64,000 nucleotides of DNA from CAYFWF01 sp964346815 (GTDB lineage: Bacteria; Acidobacteriota; Aminicenantia; Aminicenantales; Aminicenantaceae), in the NCBI GenBank assembly GCA_964346815.1, contig CAYFWF010000068.1:248001-312000 (forward strand), in the 5' to 3' direction. Made by a program: the position numbers and the translations under genes. Of this stretch, positions 24,187 through 32,974 are shown one piece after another (the first letter of the stretch is position 1; every line of letters begins with the position of its first letter). The notes beneath the pieces were generated by a model. That model did no database searches and had not been told where the DNA came from. It saw only the letters and a program-made list of their open reading frames with translations.

Positions 24187-26859
24187 TCAATTGATATAAC
24201 CCAGAGCCTTCAGCCTTTCCCTGAGGCTCTGGTCCAGAGTGACCTCCTCTTGACGTTTTCTCTGCTGGTCTGCTTTTTGGCTCAAGTCCTCGATTTTTTG
24301 GAGAAGGTCAAAACAGAGATCTCTATAAGTGATGTGAAAAGCCAGGTTTTTTGTCTCGTTTGGGTCCGTTTCTGTATCGTAGAGCTCAATTTGGGAGCCG
24401 TTGAAATCTCGGCTGATTCGCTCTATATACGGAGAGACGATCCTTCGATTGAGGATGAGTTTGAAATGGTCCTTATTGACTGCTATGACCGTGGGAGCGA
24501 AATCAAATTCTCTCAAGGCCAAATCGCAGATATAAGATCTCTGTTTTTTTTCTTTTCCTTTCACAATTGGCAGGAGGGATCGTCCATCGAACATTTTTGA
24601 AGAGGCCTTGATCTCCAAAAAATGGAGGACGGTCGGCAGGATGTCGGTGATGCGGGCAATGTTTTCGACATGTAAACCCCTGTATTGCTGCCCGGGAAAT
24701 TTGATGATCAAGGGAATCTTTATACTCTCATTGTAGATACTGTGATCGTGAAGCCATGCTTTATGATCGTAAAACTCTTCACCATGGTCGCTGGTAAGGA
24801 TAATCAATGACTTTTCGTAGAGTCCGAGCGTTCTCAGCTTGTTCAGAATAGGCTGGACAAAGGCCACATCCGTGTATTTGATCTCTCCGTCGTACAGATC
24901 GATGATATTTTGCATTTCATCTTGAGAAAAATGAGTATCGAACCGGCCTTTTCCCTCAAAAAGGGTTTCCATTTTAACCTGCTTCCACTTTGAGTTTTTA
25001 TCTAAAAATTCTTTTCCTACAGGAGAGAGATTTGCATAGGGATCGTGAGGCTGGTAGGTGTGGAGAAAAAGAAAAAAATCTTTACTCCTGTTCTTTTCAA
25101 TCCAATCCGAAGCCATTTCCCCCAAACGCTCGGCTTCGTCAAGACGAATAGCCAGGTCGCCGTAAAGCTTGATTTCTTGATAAGAGTCGAATCCCTTAGA
25201 AAATCCATACGTTTCGCTTAGATATCCTCCGCCAGTAAAAGCTGCACAGACATATTGTTCCCTGCGGAGAATATCTGCCAGAGTTGTCGTTTCTCTGTTC
25301 ATTTTCTGAAGAGGAAAATACACTTGATGATGAAGGCAGTCCAGAGATGTCAGCATGGAGACATGGGCCGGAAGCGTCCATGATGTCGAGCTGTAAATAT
25401 TTCTGAAGAGAACTCCGTCGGATGCTAAACTGTCGATTCCAGGGCTGACCTCTCTCGGATATCCATAACAGCTGAGATGATCGGGTCTAACCGTATCCAA
25501 AGAAATCAGGATGATATTCGGGCGTTTCGTTTCCGAACTTTGATAGATCAGTGGATTCACCCAGACCGGAACGATCGGAGGGGTGATTTTCTCGAAGTCC
25601 TCTGGATGAGTTTCTGAAGTTAGGAAAGCAAGCTGCACTTTGCTTCCAGCATAAGGCTTCAAGTCGATCTTCTTATAGATGATATTCCTATTGCTCTCCC
25701 AGACGATTGTCTCCTTTAGAAGGGTTGTCTCGTTGGCAGATGTGGTGAGAATGATCTGGAATTGAACAGGAATTTCCGAGGCTCTCCTATGGAATTCGTT
25801 CAGAATACCATACCCGACTTCAAGAACTGCATCTGGGGGAATTTTAATATCCATACGGAATTCACTTTCAGGGAGAGCCATCAATGAATTCAAGGCGTAT
25901 TCATCGAAGGGTATCTTCTTTTTCAAAGAATACGGATTGTTTTCTGTTCCGGCATCATACAGGGGAAATTTATTCTTGAGGCCGTAATAATAATTGACGG
26001 TCGAGGGCACGGCTTTTTCATTTTTTTCGGGAAGAGCCGCAGAAGTATAGTATTGAAAGAGAAATGTATCCCCAGGTGCTTCTTGGCTTTTCCCTCGTGG
26101 TTTGGAGAGGAGCAAGATGTCAGAAGAACTGGCAATTTTCACCATACCGAGTACGACGGGATCGGTGATATCAGATGTATCGCTGTTTTCATCAAACTTC
26201 ATTTCAACGGTATATCTGCCCAACTTTGTTTTCTGCCTGATCCTGAACCACTTTTTCCGAGTGATGACTAACTCTTTCTGGACAGAGTCGTTGAATGTTA
26301 TGATCAATCGTGGTCTGAATTTTTCCCAGCTTGGATTTGCCACATACAGATCGATGATGACTTCTCCGTCTGGAAAGAGTTTTTCGAAGCGAAAAGGATT
26401 TTCTTGATTGAGGGGGATGCCGCGTCTTTTATTATCATATCCTTCGAATCTTCTCAGATCCAGAGTTTCTTCGGTTGAAATCCATCTCCACCCTGTTTTT
26501 TTCTTCGAAGAAGCGCTGAGATACTCGATTTCCCTGCCATTCTTGAGCAGTTTTATCGCTTCCGGGGACTCAGATTCATGATTCCCCAGAATAGAACAGC
26601 GGCTTGAAAAACCCCAAATCTCTTGATCCTGATCAGATAGCTCAGGAATGTATTTCCATTCTCCGGTGATGTCTTCCTCGATAAAGTTGAACCGCTGGAT
26701 AATATCTTTGAGTGGCGATTCGATGATATTCTTCGAGGAAAGAGTGTCTATTATCCGGATCATTCGATCGTCTTTTTCTTCCAGAATACTGCAGGAAATT
26801 AAACCGAGCAGGATCGACAAAAGAAAGAGATGAGTGATTTTTTTCGTGGTTCCTGGCAT
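24187..26859 (-). CDS. Large sulfatase-like (alkaline phosphatase superfamily) lipoprotein
   Basis: The start at 26859 gives 890 residues with a lipoprotein signal (THLFLLSILLGLISC, Cys23). An N-terminal ~430-residue beta-rich region of unknown family precedes a sulfatase/phosphodiesterase domain: NIILISLDTVRPDHLSCYGY (metal ligand Asp), SSTSWTLPAHVSMLTS, LFLHTYQPHDPY and ILTSDHGEEFYDHKAWLHDH. In the nucleophile loop the position of formylglycine Cys/Ser is occupied by Thr (WTLPAH, about residue 490). That excludes a classical FGly sulfatase and resembles Thr-nucleophile phospho- or glycerol-phosphotransferases. Possible role: modification or turnover of envelope lipids or glycans. Confidence 0.85.
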   Translation of the reverse strand: MPGTTKKITHLFLLSILLGLISCSILEEKDDRMIRIIDTLSSKNIIESPLKDIIQRFNFIEEDITGEWKYIPELSDQDQEIWGFSSRCSILGNHESESPEAIKLLKNGREIEYLSASSKKKTGWRWISTEETLDLRRFEGYDNKRRGIPLNQENPFRFEKLFPDGEVIIDLYVANPSWEKFRPRLIITFNDSVQKELVITRKKWFRIRQKTKLGRYTVEMKFDENSDTSDITDPVVLGMVKIASSSDILLLSKPRGKSQEAPGDTFLFQYYTSAALPEKNEKAVPSTVNYYYGLKNKFPLYDAGTENNPYSLKKKIPFDEYALNSLMALPESEFRMDIKIPPDAVLEVGYGILNEFHRRASEIPVQFQIILTTSANETTLLKETIVWESNRNIIYKKIDLKPYAGSKVQLAFLTSETHPEDFEKITPPIVPVWVNPLIYQSSETKRPNIILISLDTVRPDHLSCYGYPREVSPGIDSLASDGVLFRNIYSSTSWTLPAHVSMLTSLDCLHHQVYFPLQKMNRETTTLADILRREQYVCAAFTGGGYLSETYGFSKGFDSYQEIKLYGDLAIRLDEAERLGEMASDWIEKNRSKDFFLFLHTYQPHDPYANLSPVGKEFLDKNSKWKQVKMETLFEGKGRFDTHFSQDEMQNIIDLYDGEIKYTDVAFVQPILNKLRTLGLYEKSLIILTSDHGEEFYDHKAWLHDHSIYNESIKIPLIIKFPGQQYRGLHVENIARITDILPTVLHFLEIKASSKMFDGRSLLPIVKGKEKKQRSYICDLALREFDFAPTVIAVNKDHFKLILNRRIVSPYIERISRDFNGSQIELYDTETDPNETKNLAFHITYRDLCFDLLQKIEDLSQKADQQRKRQEEVTLDQSLRERLKALGYIN
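24201..24232. repeat. Inverted repeat at convergent gene ends
   Basis: A perfect 9-bp inverted repeat CCAGAGCCT/AGGCTCTGG with a 14-bp loop lies 35 bp after the lpdA stop and inside the last codons of the opposing lipoprotein gene. No T-run follows on either side, so a terminator role is only possible, not shown. Confidence 0.3.
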
Positions 26860-26982
26860 TGTTTTTATAACTAAATAGAGTGCTTCTCTCCTTGATGATA
26901 GGCTGGAATCAGACCTACATTCCTGGGGTGAGATATTCGCAAACATCATTATGAAAGAATCAAAAAAATTTGTCAAAAATGT

Positions 26983-27011
26983 TTGCATCTTTTAATTCTT
27001 TTTTATAAAAT
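26983..27011 (+). promoter_or_regulatory. Candidate promoter for the nuo operon
   Basis: TTGCAT (26983-26988), 17-bp spacer, TAAAAT (27006-27011). A second, perfect TATAAT lies at 27021-27026, which would place the start almost exactly on the nuoA ATG (27033). Confidence 0.35.
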
Positions 27012-27032
27012 CTATGCCTTTATAATAAACAC

Positions 27033-27380
27033 ATGATCGAACTCTTCTTGGTTTTTGCTGTCTTTGGAATCCTGGGAGTCGTATTGGTGCTGCTCAATAA
27101 GTTCCTGGGACCCGTAAGATCAAATCCCACCAAGGAAACTCAGTTTGAGTGCGGGAGTCCTTATTTACAAGAGGGCATCAACCCATTTCCGGTGAAATAT
27201 TACCTCGTCGCATTTCTTTTTCTGTTGTTCGATATCGAAGTTGTTTTCTTTTTTCCCTGGGCATTGATATTCAAGGAGATGGGACTGACAGCTCTGATTG
27301 TCATGTTTGCTTATATTCTCATCCTTCTTTGCGGTTTCATTTATGCATGGAAAAAAGGGGCTTTCCAGTGGGAACGTTGA
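27033..27380 (+). CDS. nuoA: NADH-quinone oxidoreductase subunit A
   Basis: Small membrane subunit of complex I (115 residues, three helices). The loop carries the conserved segment ETQFECGSPYLQEG and KYYLVAFLFLLFDIEVVFFFPWA with the essential acidic FDIE motif. It is the first gene of nuoABCDEFGHI. No Shine-Dalgarno sequence is visible before the ATG, and a TATAAT ends 6 nt upstream, so a leaderless transcript is conceivable. Confidence 0.95.
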   Translation: MIELFLVFAVFGILGVVLVLLNKFLGPVRSNPTKETQFECGSPYLQEGINPFPVKYYLVAFLFLLFDIEVVFFFPWALIFKEMGLTALIVMFAYILILLCGFIYAWKKGAFQWER

Positions 27381-27411
27381 CTTTTTTTAGGCTGAATAGA
27401 GAAAAAACATC

Positions 27412-27888
27412 ATGAAAGGCGGATTTATAACCACCACACTCAATTCCATGCTGGGATGGGGAAGGAAGTTTTCCTTGTTCCAGTACCCGTTCATTACGGC
27501 CTGTTGTGGTATGGAATACATGTCTGTAGCCTGTGCTCACTATGATCTGGACAGATTTGGAATGGGGTGGACAAGATTTACCCCCAGACAAGCCGATATG
27601 CTGCTGGTAGTAGGTACGATCACTCATAAAGAAGCCCCGGTGCTTAAGACCGTTTATGACCAGATGACAGAACCCAAATGGGTTGTGGCATTCGGAGCCT
27701 GTGCTGTGAGCGGAGGCATTTATGACAATTATGCAGTGGTCCAGGGAATAGACCGCATCATCCCTGTGGATGTGTATATACCTGGATGTCCTCCCCGGCC
27801 AGAAACCATCCTCAATGCATTGATCAAACTGCAGGAGAAAATCCAGAAAGAAGGGCATGAATGGAGATGGCAAAGGAAAAAATTCTAG
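27412..27888 (+). CDS. nuoB: NADH-quinone oxidoreductase subunit B
   Basis: Peripheral-arm subunit that carries the terminal 4Fe-4S cluster N2, next to the quinone site. The ligands are visible as the tandem cysteines in ITACCGMEYMS, the Cys in AFGACAVSGG and the Cys in VPGCPPRPE. 158 residues, with the RFTPRQADMLLVVGT motif. Its 3' end overlaps nuoC by 28 bp, so translation is likely coupled. Confidence 0.96.
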   Translation: MKGGFITTTLNSMLGWGRKFSLFQYPFITACCGMEYMSVACAHYDLDRFGMGWTRFTPRQADMLLVVGTITHKEAPVLKTVYDQMTEPKWVVAFGACAVSGGIYDNYAVVQGIDRIIPVDVYIPGCPPRPETILNALIKLQEKIQKEGHEWRWQRKKF

Positions 27889-28346
27889 AAGACCTCAACT
27901 TGAGATTCGCCGACAGTATCATAAGCGTAACAGTCCAGTTCGGCGACGAAATCATTCTTTTCAAAAAAGAGGCTCTTCTGGATATGGTTAAATTCCTGAT
28001 CGAGGAACCATACAACTTCACCATGCTTCTGGACCTCACCTGCGTCGATTATGAGGGAGAAAAAGAACGTTTCGAAGTGGTCTATCATCTTTTCTCCTTG
28101 AACAACAAACTGCGCTTGAGATTGAAGACCCGGTTGAGCGAGTCTGATGTGGAAATAGACTCTCTTACCTCCGTATTTCAGAATGCCAACTGGCTGGAAA
28201 GAGAGGCCTATGATATGTTCGGCGTCCATTTCAAAGGACATCCCTACCTGAGAAGGCTGTTCATGTACGAGGGGTTTGAGGGGCATCCTCTACGAAAGGA
28301 TTACCCCTTACGCAGACAACAGCCGAGGATTCGTTTAAAAAAGTAA
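27861..28346 (+). CDS. nuoC: NADH-quinone oxidoreductase subunit C
   Basis: The 30-kDa-type peripheral subunit (161 residues), not fused to NuoD as it is in E. coli. The signature WLEREAYDMFGVHFKGHP is followed by LRRLFMYEGFEGHPLRKDYPL, both diagnostic. The ATG at 27861 has AAGAAGG 6 nt upstream inside nuoB; a second ATG at 27867 is less well placed. Confidence 0.95.
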   Translation: MEMAKEKILEDLNLRFADSIISVTVQFGDEIILFKKEALLDMVKFLIEEPYNFTMLLDLTCVDYEGEKERFEVVYHLFSLNNKLRLRLKTRLSESDVEIDSLTSVFQNANWLEREAYDMFGVHFKGHPYLRRLFMYEGFEGHPLRKDYPLRRQQPRIRLKK

Positions 28347-28347
28347 G

Positions 28348-29676
28348 ATGAAGTACAGGATTCAACAAGAAGCCCGAGAAGGGACCATGCTTCTGAACAT
28401 GGGCCCCTCCCATCCGGCCATGCACGGCACCACCAGGATTATGCTGGAGCTGGATGGAGAGAAGATCGTTAATTGTGAATTGGAGATGGGTTATTTGCAC
28501 AGAGGGTTTGAGAAGATCTGCGAAAACAAATCCTATTTCAATCTTTTGATATATACAGACAGATTGAATTATGTATCTCCTTTGATAAACAACACAGGCT
28601 ATGTCATGACCATGGAAAAGATGCTGGGGATAGATGTCCCAGAACGCGCCCAATACATTCGGGTCATCATGTGCGAATTCTCGAGGGTGTGTGATCATCT
28701 TACGGCATTGGCTGCCATGTGTATGGAGTGCGGGGCATTCACGGTGTTTTTGTACATGATGAAAGCTCGAGAGTATATCTGGGACCTTATGGAACAGACA
28801 ACCGGAGCCCGTATGACGACTTCCTATATTCGGATCGGAGGAGTGAGATCAGACTTTCCATCCGATTGGAAAGAGACCACTCAAAAAGCCATCGAGGAAA
28901 CGAGAAAAGTCTTGAAAGATTGCCATGGCTTAATCAGCAAAAACAAGATTTTTCTCAACCGAACCAGAGATGTGGCAGTCATATCGCCTGAAACCGCCAT
29001 CAACTACGGATGGACAGGTCCCTGCCTCCGGTCAACAGGCGTTTATTATGACGTCCGTAAGACATTCCCTTACCTCGTTTATGATCAACTGGATTTTGAA
29101 GTTCCTTTAGGGGAAAAAGGAGATAACTTTGACCGGTACATGGTCCGGATGCTGGAAATGGAGCAGAGTTTGAGGATGGTGGAGCAGTGCATGAGAAAGA
29201 TTCCTAAATCTTCTTCATCTTCTCATTTGATGGCTTCAGGCATGGAACCAGCAGAAGCGATCAAGTCTTCCAGAACAAAAAAGCCCCAGGGAAGGATTGA
29301 GCTTTCTCCTAATCTCGAAGGGGCTGAGAAGGATATATATCCAGGCATCCTTTCAGGCAAAGGATGTATCATCCCTCCTAAAGAAGATACCTATACTACA
29401 ATCGAAGGCCTGATCCGTCATTTTAAATTCTTCATGAGAGGTCATGGAATCCGGCCTCCAAAAGGAGAGGTGTATTTCTCGGTTGAAGGCGGAAGCGGAG
29501 AGCTGGGATTTTATATCGTTTCCGACGGTACGGATAAGCCTTACCGTCTCCACTTGCGCGCTCCGTGCTTCCACATCGTCTCCTCGCTCGAAGACATTAT
29601 CCGCGGTCACTACGTGGCGGATGTGATTCCCACTTTTGGATCGATGAATATGATCGGCGGAGAATTAGACAGATGA
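28348..29676 (+). CDS. nuoD: NADH-quinone oxidoreductase subunit D
   Basis: The 49-kDa-type subunit (442 residues) that forms the quinone pocket with NuoB. It begins with the conserved LLNMGPSHPAMHGTTR (quinone-contact His/Met segment) and continues with EMGYLHRGFEKICE, TDRLNYVSP, RVIMCEFSRVCDHL and the C-terminal GDVIP-like end VADVIPTFGSMNMIGGELDR. It is longer than the ~400-residue average by a small insertion near 295-310 (MASGMEPAEAIKSSRTKK). It starts 1 bp after nuoC and overlaps nuoE by an ATGA. Confidence 0.96.
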   Translation: MKYRIQQEAREGTMLLNMGPSHPAMHGTTRIMLELDGEKIVNCELEMGYLHRGFEKICENKSYFNLLIYTDRLNYVSPLINNTGYVMTMEKMLGIDVPERAQYIRVIMCEFSRVCDHLTALAAMCMECGAFTVFLYMMKAREYIWDLMEQTTGARMTTSYIRIGGVRSDFPSDWKETTQKAIEETRKVLKDCHGLISKNKIFLNRTRDVAVISPETAINYGWTGPCLRSTGVYYDVRKTFPYLVYDQLDFEVPLGEKGDNFDRYMVRMLEMEQSLRMVEQCMRKIPKSSSSSHLMASGMEPAEAIKSSRTKKPQGRIELSPNLEGAEKDIYPGILSGKGCIIPPKEDTYTTIEGLIRHFKFFMRGHGIRPPKGEVYFSVEGGSGELGFYIVSDGTDKPYRLHLRAPCFHIVSSLEDIIRGHYVADVIPTFGSMNMIGGELDR

Positions 29677-30146
29677 GTCCCGCGCTAACAGAGAAAACCA
29701 GGAAAAAAATCGAAGAAATCGTGTCTCGCTATGCAAGAAAAGAGGCCGCTCTGCTCCCTGTTTTACATCTCGTTCAGAATGAAGTGGGCTTCATCTCCTC
29801 GCAGGAAGAAAAACAGGTGGCCGATCTTCTGAACATAAGGCCCATAAAAGTGAAAGAGGTGGTGACTTTTTACACCATGATCAACCAGGAGCCTGTGGGA
29901 AGATATCATATCCAGGTCTGTTCGAACATAAGCTGTTCCCTTCTAGGAGCTGAATCTCTTATAGACCATTTGAAAGCCAAGCTGGGGGTCGAAGTAGGGG
30001 AGACAACCCAGGATAAAAAATTCACCCTTTCCACAGTCGAATGTCTGGGTGCGTGCGAGCAGGCTCCTAACATGATGATCAATTTTGACTATTACGGAAA
30101 TTTAGACAAAGAAAAAATCGATGAAATCTTGGACAATCTAGAGTAG
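29673..30146 (+). CDS. nuoE: NADH-quinone oxidoreductase subunit E
   Basis: The 24-kDa-type subunit binding the 2Fe-2S cluster N1a. The start at 29673 overlaps the nuoD stop (ATGA) and gives MSPALTEKTRKKIEEIVSRY, the usual helical N-terminus. 157 residues with EVVTFYTMINQEPVGRYHI, the first Cys pair in CSNISCSLLGAE and the second in CLGACEQAPNMMIN. Confidence 0.95.
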   Translation: MSPALTEKTRKKIEEIVSRYARKEAALLPVLHLVQNEVGFISSQEEKQVADLLNIRPIKVKEVVTFYTMINQEPVGRYHIQVCSNISCSLLGAESLIDHLKAKLGVEVGETTQDKKFTLSTVECLGACEQAPNMMINFDYYGNLDKEKIDEILDNLE

Positions 30147-30151
30147 AAAAA

Positions 30152-31399
30152 GTGGAAGAGAAAATATTAACTAAAAATTTCGGCCTCAAAAATTTGTTCA
30201 AGATCGACGTTTACCTCGAGAATAAAGGATATCAGGCAGTAAAAAAAGCCCTTGCGAAAATGAAACCGGATGAAATTTTGGAAGAGGTAAAAGCGGCTAA
30301 CTTGAGAGGCAGGGGAGGAGCCGGCTTTCCCGCTGGTGTAAAATGGAGTTTCGTTCCCAAAGATGTCGATAAGCCCAAATATCTGTGTGTGAATGCGGAT
30401 GAGGGAGAGCCAGGAACGTTCAAGGACCGTTACATCATGAGCCACAATCCCCATCTTCTCATCGAAGGCATCATCATCACCTCCTTTTGTGTTGGAATCA
30501 ACACAGCGTACATTTATATCAGAGGAGAGTACGAAGCCGTTGCCCTCCGTCTAGAGAAAGCAATCTCTGAGGCGTATGAGAAAAATTTCCTCGGAAAAAA
30601 TATATTAGACACCGGATTCGATCTGGATGTCTATGTTCACCGAGGAGCTGGAGCCTATATTTGCGGGGAAGAGACTGCCCTGCTCGAATCTCTGGAAGGG
30701 AAAAGAGGCAATCCCCGTTTGAAACCCCCTTTTCCGGCTGCCATCGGTCTTTTTGAATGTCCTACCGTGATCAACAACGTCGAAACTCTCTCCAACATAC
30801 CGTTTATCATTCTAAATGGAGCAGAACGGTTTTGTCAGGTGGGACTGCCAAAGGATGGAGGCACGCGAATTTTCGGTGTCAGCGGCATGATTCAAAAGCC
30901 CGGGATCTATGAATTGCCGATGGGAACGAGCCTCAAAGATATTATCTTTCGATATGCAGGGGGGATGAAGGAAGGGAAGAAGCTGAAAGCCGTCGTTCCA
31001 GGGGGAATGTCCTCACCCATCCTCAAGGCAGATGAGGCCGATATCCCTATGGATTTTGATTCACTAGTAGAAGCAGAATCCATGCTCGGTTCGGCCGCAG
31101 TCATTGTCATCGATGAAGAAACATCCATGCTGGATGTTCTCGCGCTGGTGACAAAATTCTACTCTCATGAATCTTGCGGACAATGCACCCCCTGTCGAAT
31201 AGGGAATTCATGGATAAACAAAATTGTCAAAAGGATCATCGATGGCAGAGGAACCGCGGATGATTTGGATAAAATCGTTCAGCTAGCTAACAATATGTTA
31301 GGCAAAACCCTGTGTCCTTTAGGAGACGCAGCCGCTATGCCCATATTGTCCATCATCCAGAAATTTCGCGAGGAGCTCGAAACCTCCCTTAAAGACTGA
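30152..31399 (+). CDS. nuoF: NADH-quinone oxidoreductase subunit F
   Basis: The 51-kDa-type subunit (415 residues) that oxidises NADH with FMN and passes electrons to cluster N3. The glycine-rich NADH/FMN loop is RGRGGAGFPAGVKW (near 50-63), followed by NADEGEPGTFKDR, GAGAYICGEETALLESLEG and the 4Fe-4S ligands in ESCGQCTPCRIG plus a later Cys in TLCPLGDAA. The start codon is GTG at 30152, 5 bp after nuoE. No in-frame ATG fits the conserved N-terminus. Confidence 0.96.
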   Translation: MEEKILTKNFGLKNLFKIDVYLENKGYQAVKKALAKMKPDEILEEVKAANLRGRGGAGFPAGVKWSFVPKDVDKPKYLCVNADEGEPGTFKDRYIMSHNPHLLIEGIIITSFCVGINTAYIYIRGEYEAVALRLEKAISEAYEKNFLGKNILDTGFDLDVYVHRGAGAYICGEETALLESLEGKRGNPRLKPPFPAAIGLFECPTVINNVETLSNIPFIILNGAERFCQVGLPKDGGTRIFGVSGMIQKPGIYELPMGTSLKDIIFRYAGGMKEGKKLKAVVPGGMSSPILKADEADIPMDFDSLVEAESMLGSAAVIVIDEETSMLDVLALVTKFYSHESCGQCTPCRIGNSWINKIVKRIIDGRGTADDLDKIVQLANNMLGKTLCPLGDAAAMPILSIIQKFREELETSLKD

Positions 31400-31420
31400 A
31401 GGCAGGAGAGAACAGAGGCT

Positions 31421-32974
31421 ATGGTGAAGTTTTTTATCGACGAAAAAGAGCTAGAAGTTGAAGACGGGATAACTATCCTGGAAGCTGCTGAAAGCGTTGG
31501 TTTGCACATTCCTCATCTCTGCTATCACAAAGCTTTTATTCCCCAAGGGAGTTGCCGCATATGTTTGGTCGAAATAGAGGGACTTCCCAAACTGGAGTTA
31601 GCCTGTTCTACTCGAGTGCGGGATGGGATGAAGGTCTCGACCAAAAGCGAACGGGTCATCGATGCGCGCAAAGGAGTTTTGGAGTGTCTTTTAGCCGAGC
31701 ATCCCATAGATTGTCCCATTTGTGATAAAGCCGGGGATTGCAAACTCCAGGATTATTACGAGGAATACGGGCTTTTTGATGGTGAATTCAAAGAGCATAA
31801 AGAGAAGAGGCAAAAAAAGATCGAGATCGGCAATAATCTCCTTCTTGACCAGGAGAGATGCGTGCTTTGCCGAAGATGCGTCCGATTCCTGAGAGAAGTG
31901 ACCAGAACCGAAGAATTGGGAGTTTTCCAGCGCGGCATCCATACGGAAGTAAACCTCTACGATGGAATATTCATCGAAAATAATTATTCCGGCAACCTTG
32001 CTGAAATCTGTCCTGTGGGAGCCATCACGGATATGGATTTTAGATTCAAAACCCGGAGCTGGTTCCTGAAAAGCGAGGCGTCCATCTGTCCACTCTGCAG
32101 TCGAGGATGCAATATTTTTATCGAATCTCATCAAGGATTTTCACGGTTTTCACTGCCCAAGCGGGTCTACAGGATAAAGACCCGGGAAAATGAGAAGATC
32201 AACGGATTATGGATTTGTGATAGAGGCCGCTATGGCTATTCCTATATCGATGAAGACCGTATTGACAAAATTCAGGTCAAAAATTCTTCAGAATCCTCAG
32301 GCTGGAAGGAATGGATGCCGCTTTTGGCCGGAAAAATCAAACGTCTGCACTATATGAAAAGGTCAAATCGAATGGGGCTGATCCTCCACACTTGGCTCAC
32401 CAACGAGGAACTCTATCTTATTGATAGACTCTTCAGAAAAGAACTGGGGATCGAGAAAATCTGTTTTATGGATCCTCCTGAGGGGGAAGGAGACGGCTTT
32501 CTCTTGACTGCCGAGAGAACTCCGAACAGAAGGGGTGCTCAAGAGCTGGGTTTTGACATTCAATCGAGTGATTGGGAAAATTTCTATGATAAGTTGGAAG
32601 TTCTTCTGGTCTTTGGTTCTCCTCTCTTCGGTAAGTCAGATATCGCTGCCTTGCAGACAGCCTTGTATGATGTGGAGACCAAAGTCCTCTTCGCTTCCCA
32701 TGGACATGAGATTCAATCCCTTTTTGATGCGGTCATACCCGTGTCCTTGATCCCTGAAAAGGAGGGATCGCTGACCAATACAGAAGGAATTGTTCAGGTT
32801 TTTGCTTCAGCGCTGGAGGCTCCAGGCGATGGGCAGGCTGAATGGAAGCTTATGGTGCAGTTAGCCAAAGGATTAAAGATAGATTACAAATTCTACGGCC
32901 GTCTTTCATCTCCAAAGATCATCCGTAAGGAGATGAAAAAAGAAATTTCTTTCTTCGAGAAGAACAGTGAGTGA
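31421..32974 (+). CDS. nuoG: NADH-quinone oxidoreductase subunit G (short form)
   Basis: The 75-kDa-type subunit, only 517 residues against roughly 700-900 in E. coli-like enzymes. The N-terminal half is complete: 2Fe-2S ligands (HLCYHKA, GSCRICLVE, LACSTRV), the His-Cys3 cluster (HPIDCPICDKAGDCKLQ), the N4 cluster (CVLCRRCVRF and EICPVGAITD) and extra cysteines for N7 (CPLCSRGCNIF and WICDRGRYG). The C-terminal molybdopterin-like domain is shortened to about 250 residues. Its last bases overlap nuoH by 8 bp. Confidence 0.93.
   Translation: MVKFFIDEKELEVEDGITILEAAESVGLHIPHLCYHKAFIPQGSCRICLVEIEGLPKLELACSTRVRDGMKVSTKSERVIDARKGVLECLLAEHPIDCPICDKAGDCKLQDYYEEYGLFDGEFKEHKEKRQKKIEIGNNLLLDQERCVLCRRCVRFLREVTRTEELGVFQRGIHTEVNLYDGIFIENNYSGNLAEICPVGAITDMDFRFKTRSWFLKSEASICPLCSRGCNIFIESHQGFSRFSLPKRVYRIKTRENEKINGLWICDRGRYGYSYIDEDRIDKIQVKNSSESSGWKEWMPLLAGKIKRLHYMKRSNRMGLILHTWLTNEELYLIDRLFRKELGIEKICFMDPPEGEGDGFLLTAERTPNRRGAQELGFDIQSSDWENFYDKLEVLLVFGSPLFGKSDIAALQTALYDVETKVLFASHGHEIQSLFDAVIPVSLIPEKEGSLTNTEGIVQVFASALEAPGDGQAEWKLMVQLAKGLKIDYKFYGRLSSPKIIRKEMKKEISFFEKNSE

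Noticed and set aside
29565..29672. Longer start for nuoE
   Set aside because: It lies wholly within nuoD in another frame; the ATGA overlap at 29673 gives the conserved N-terminus.
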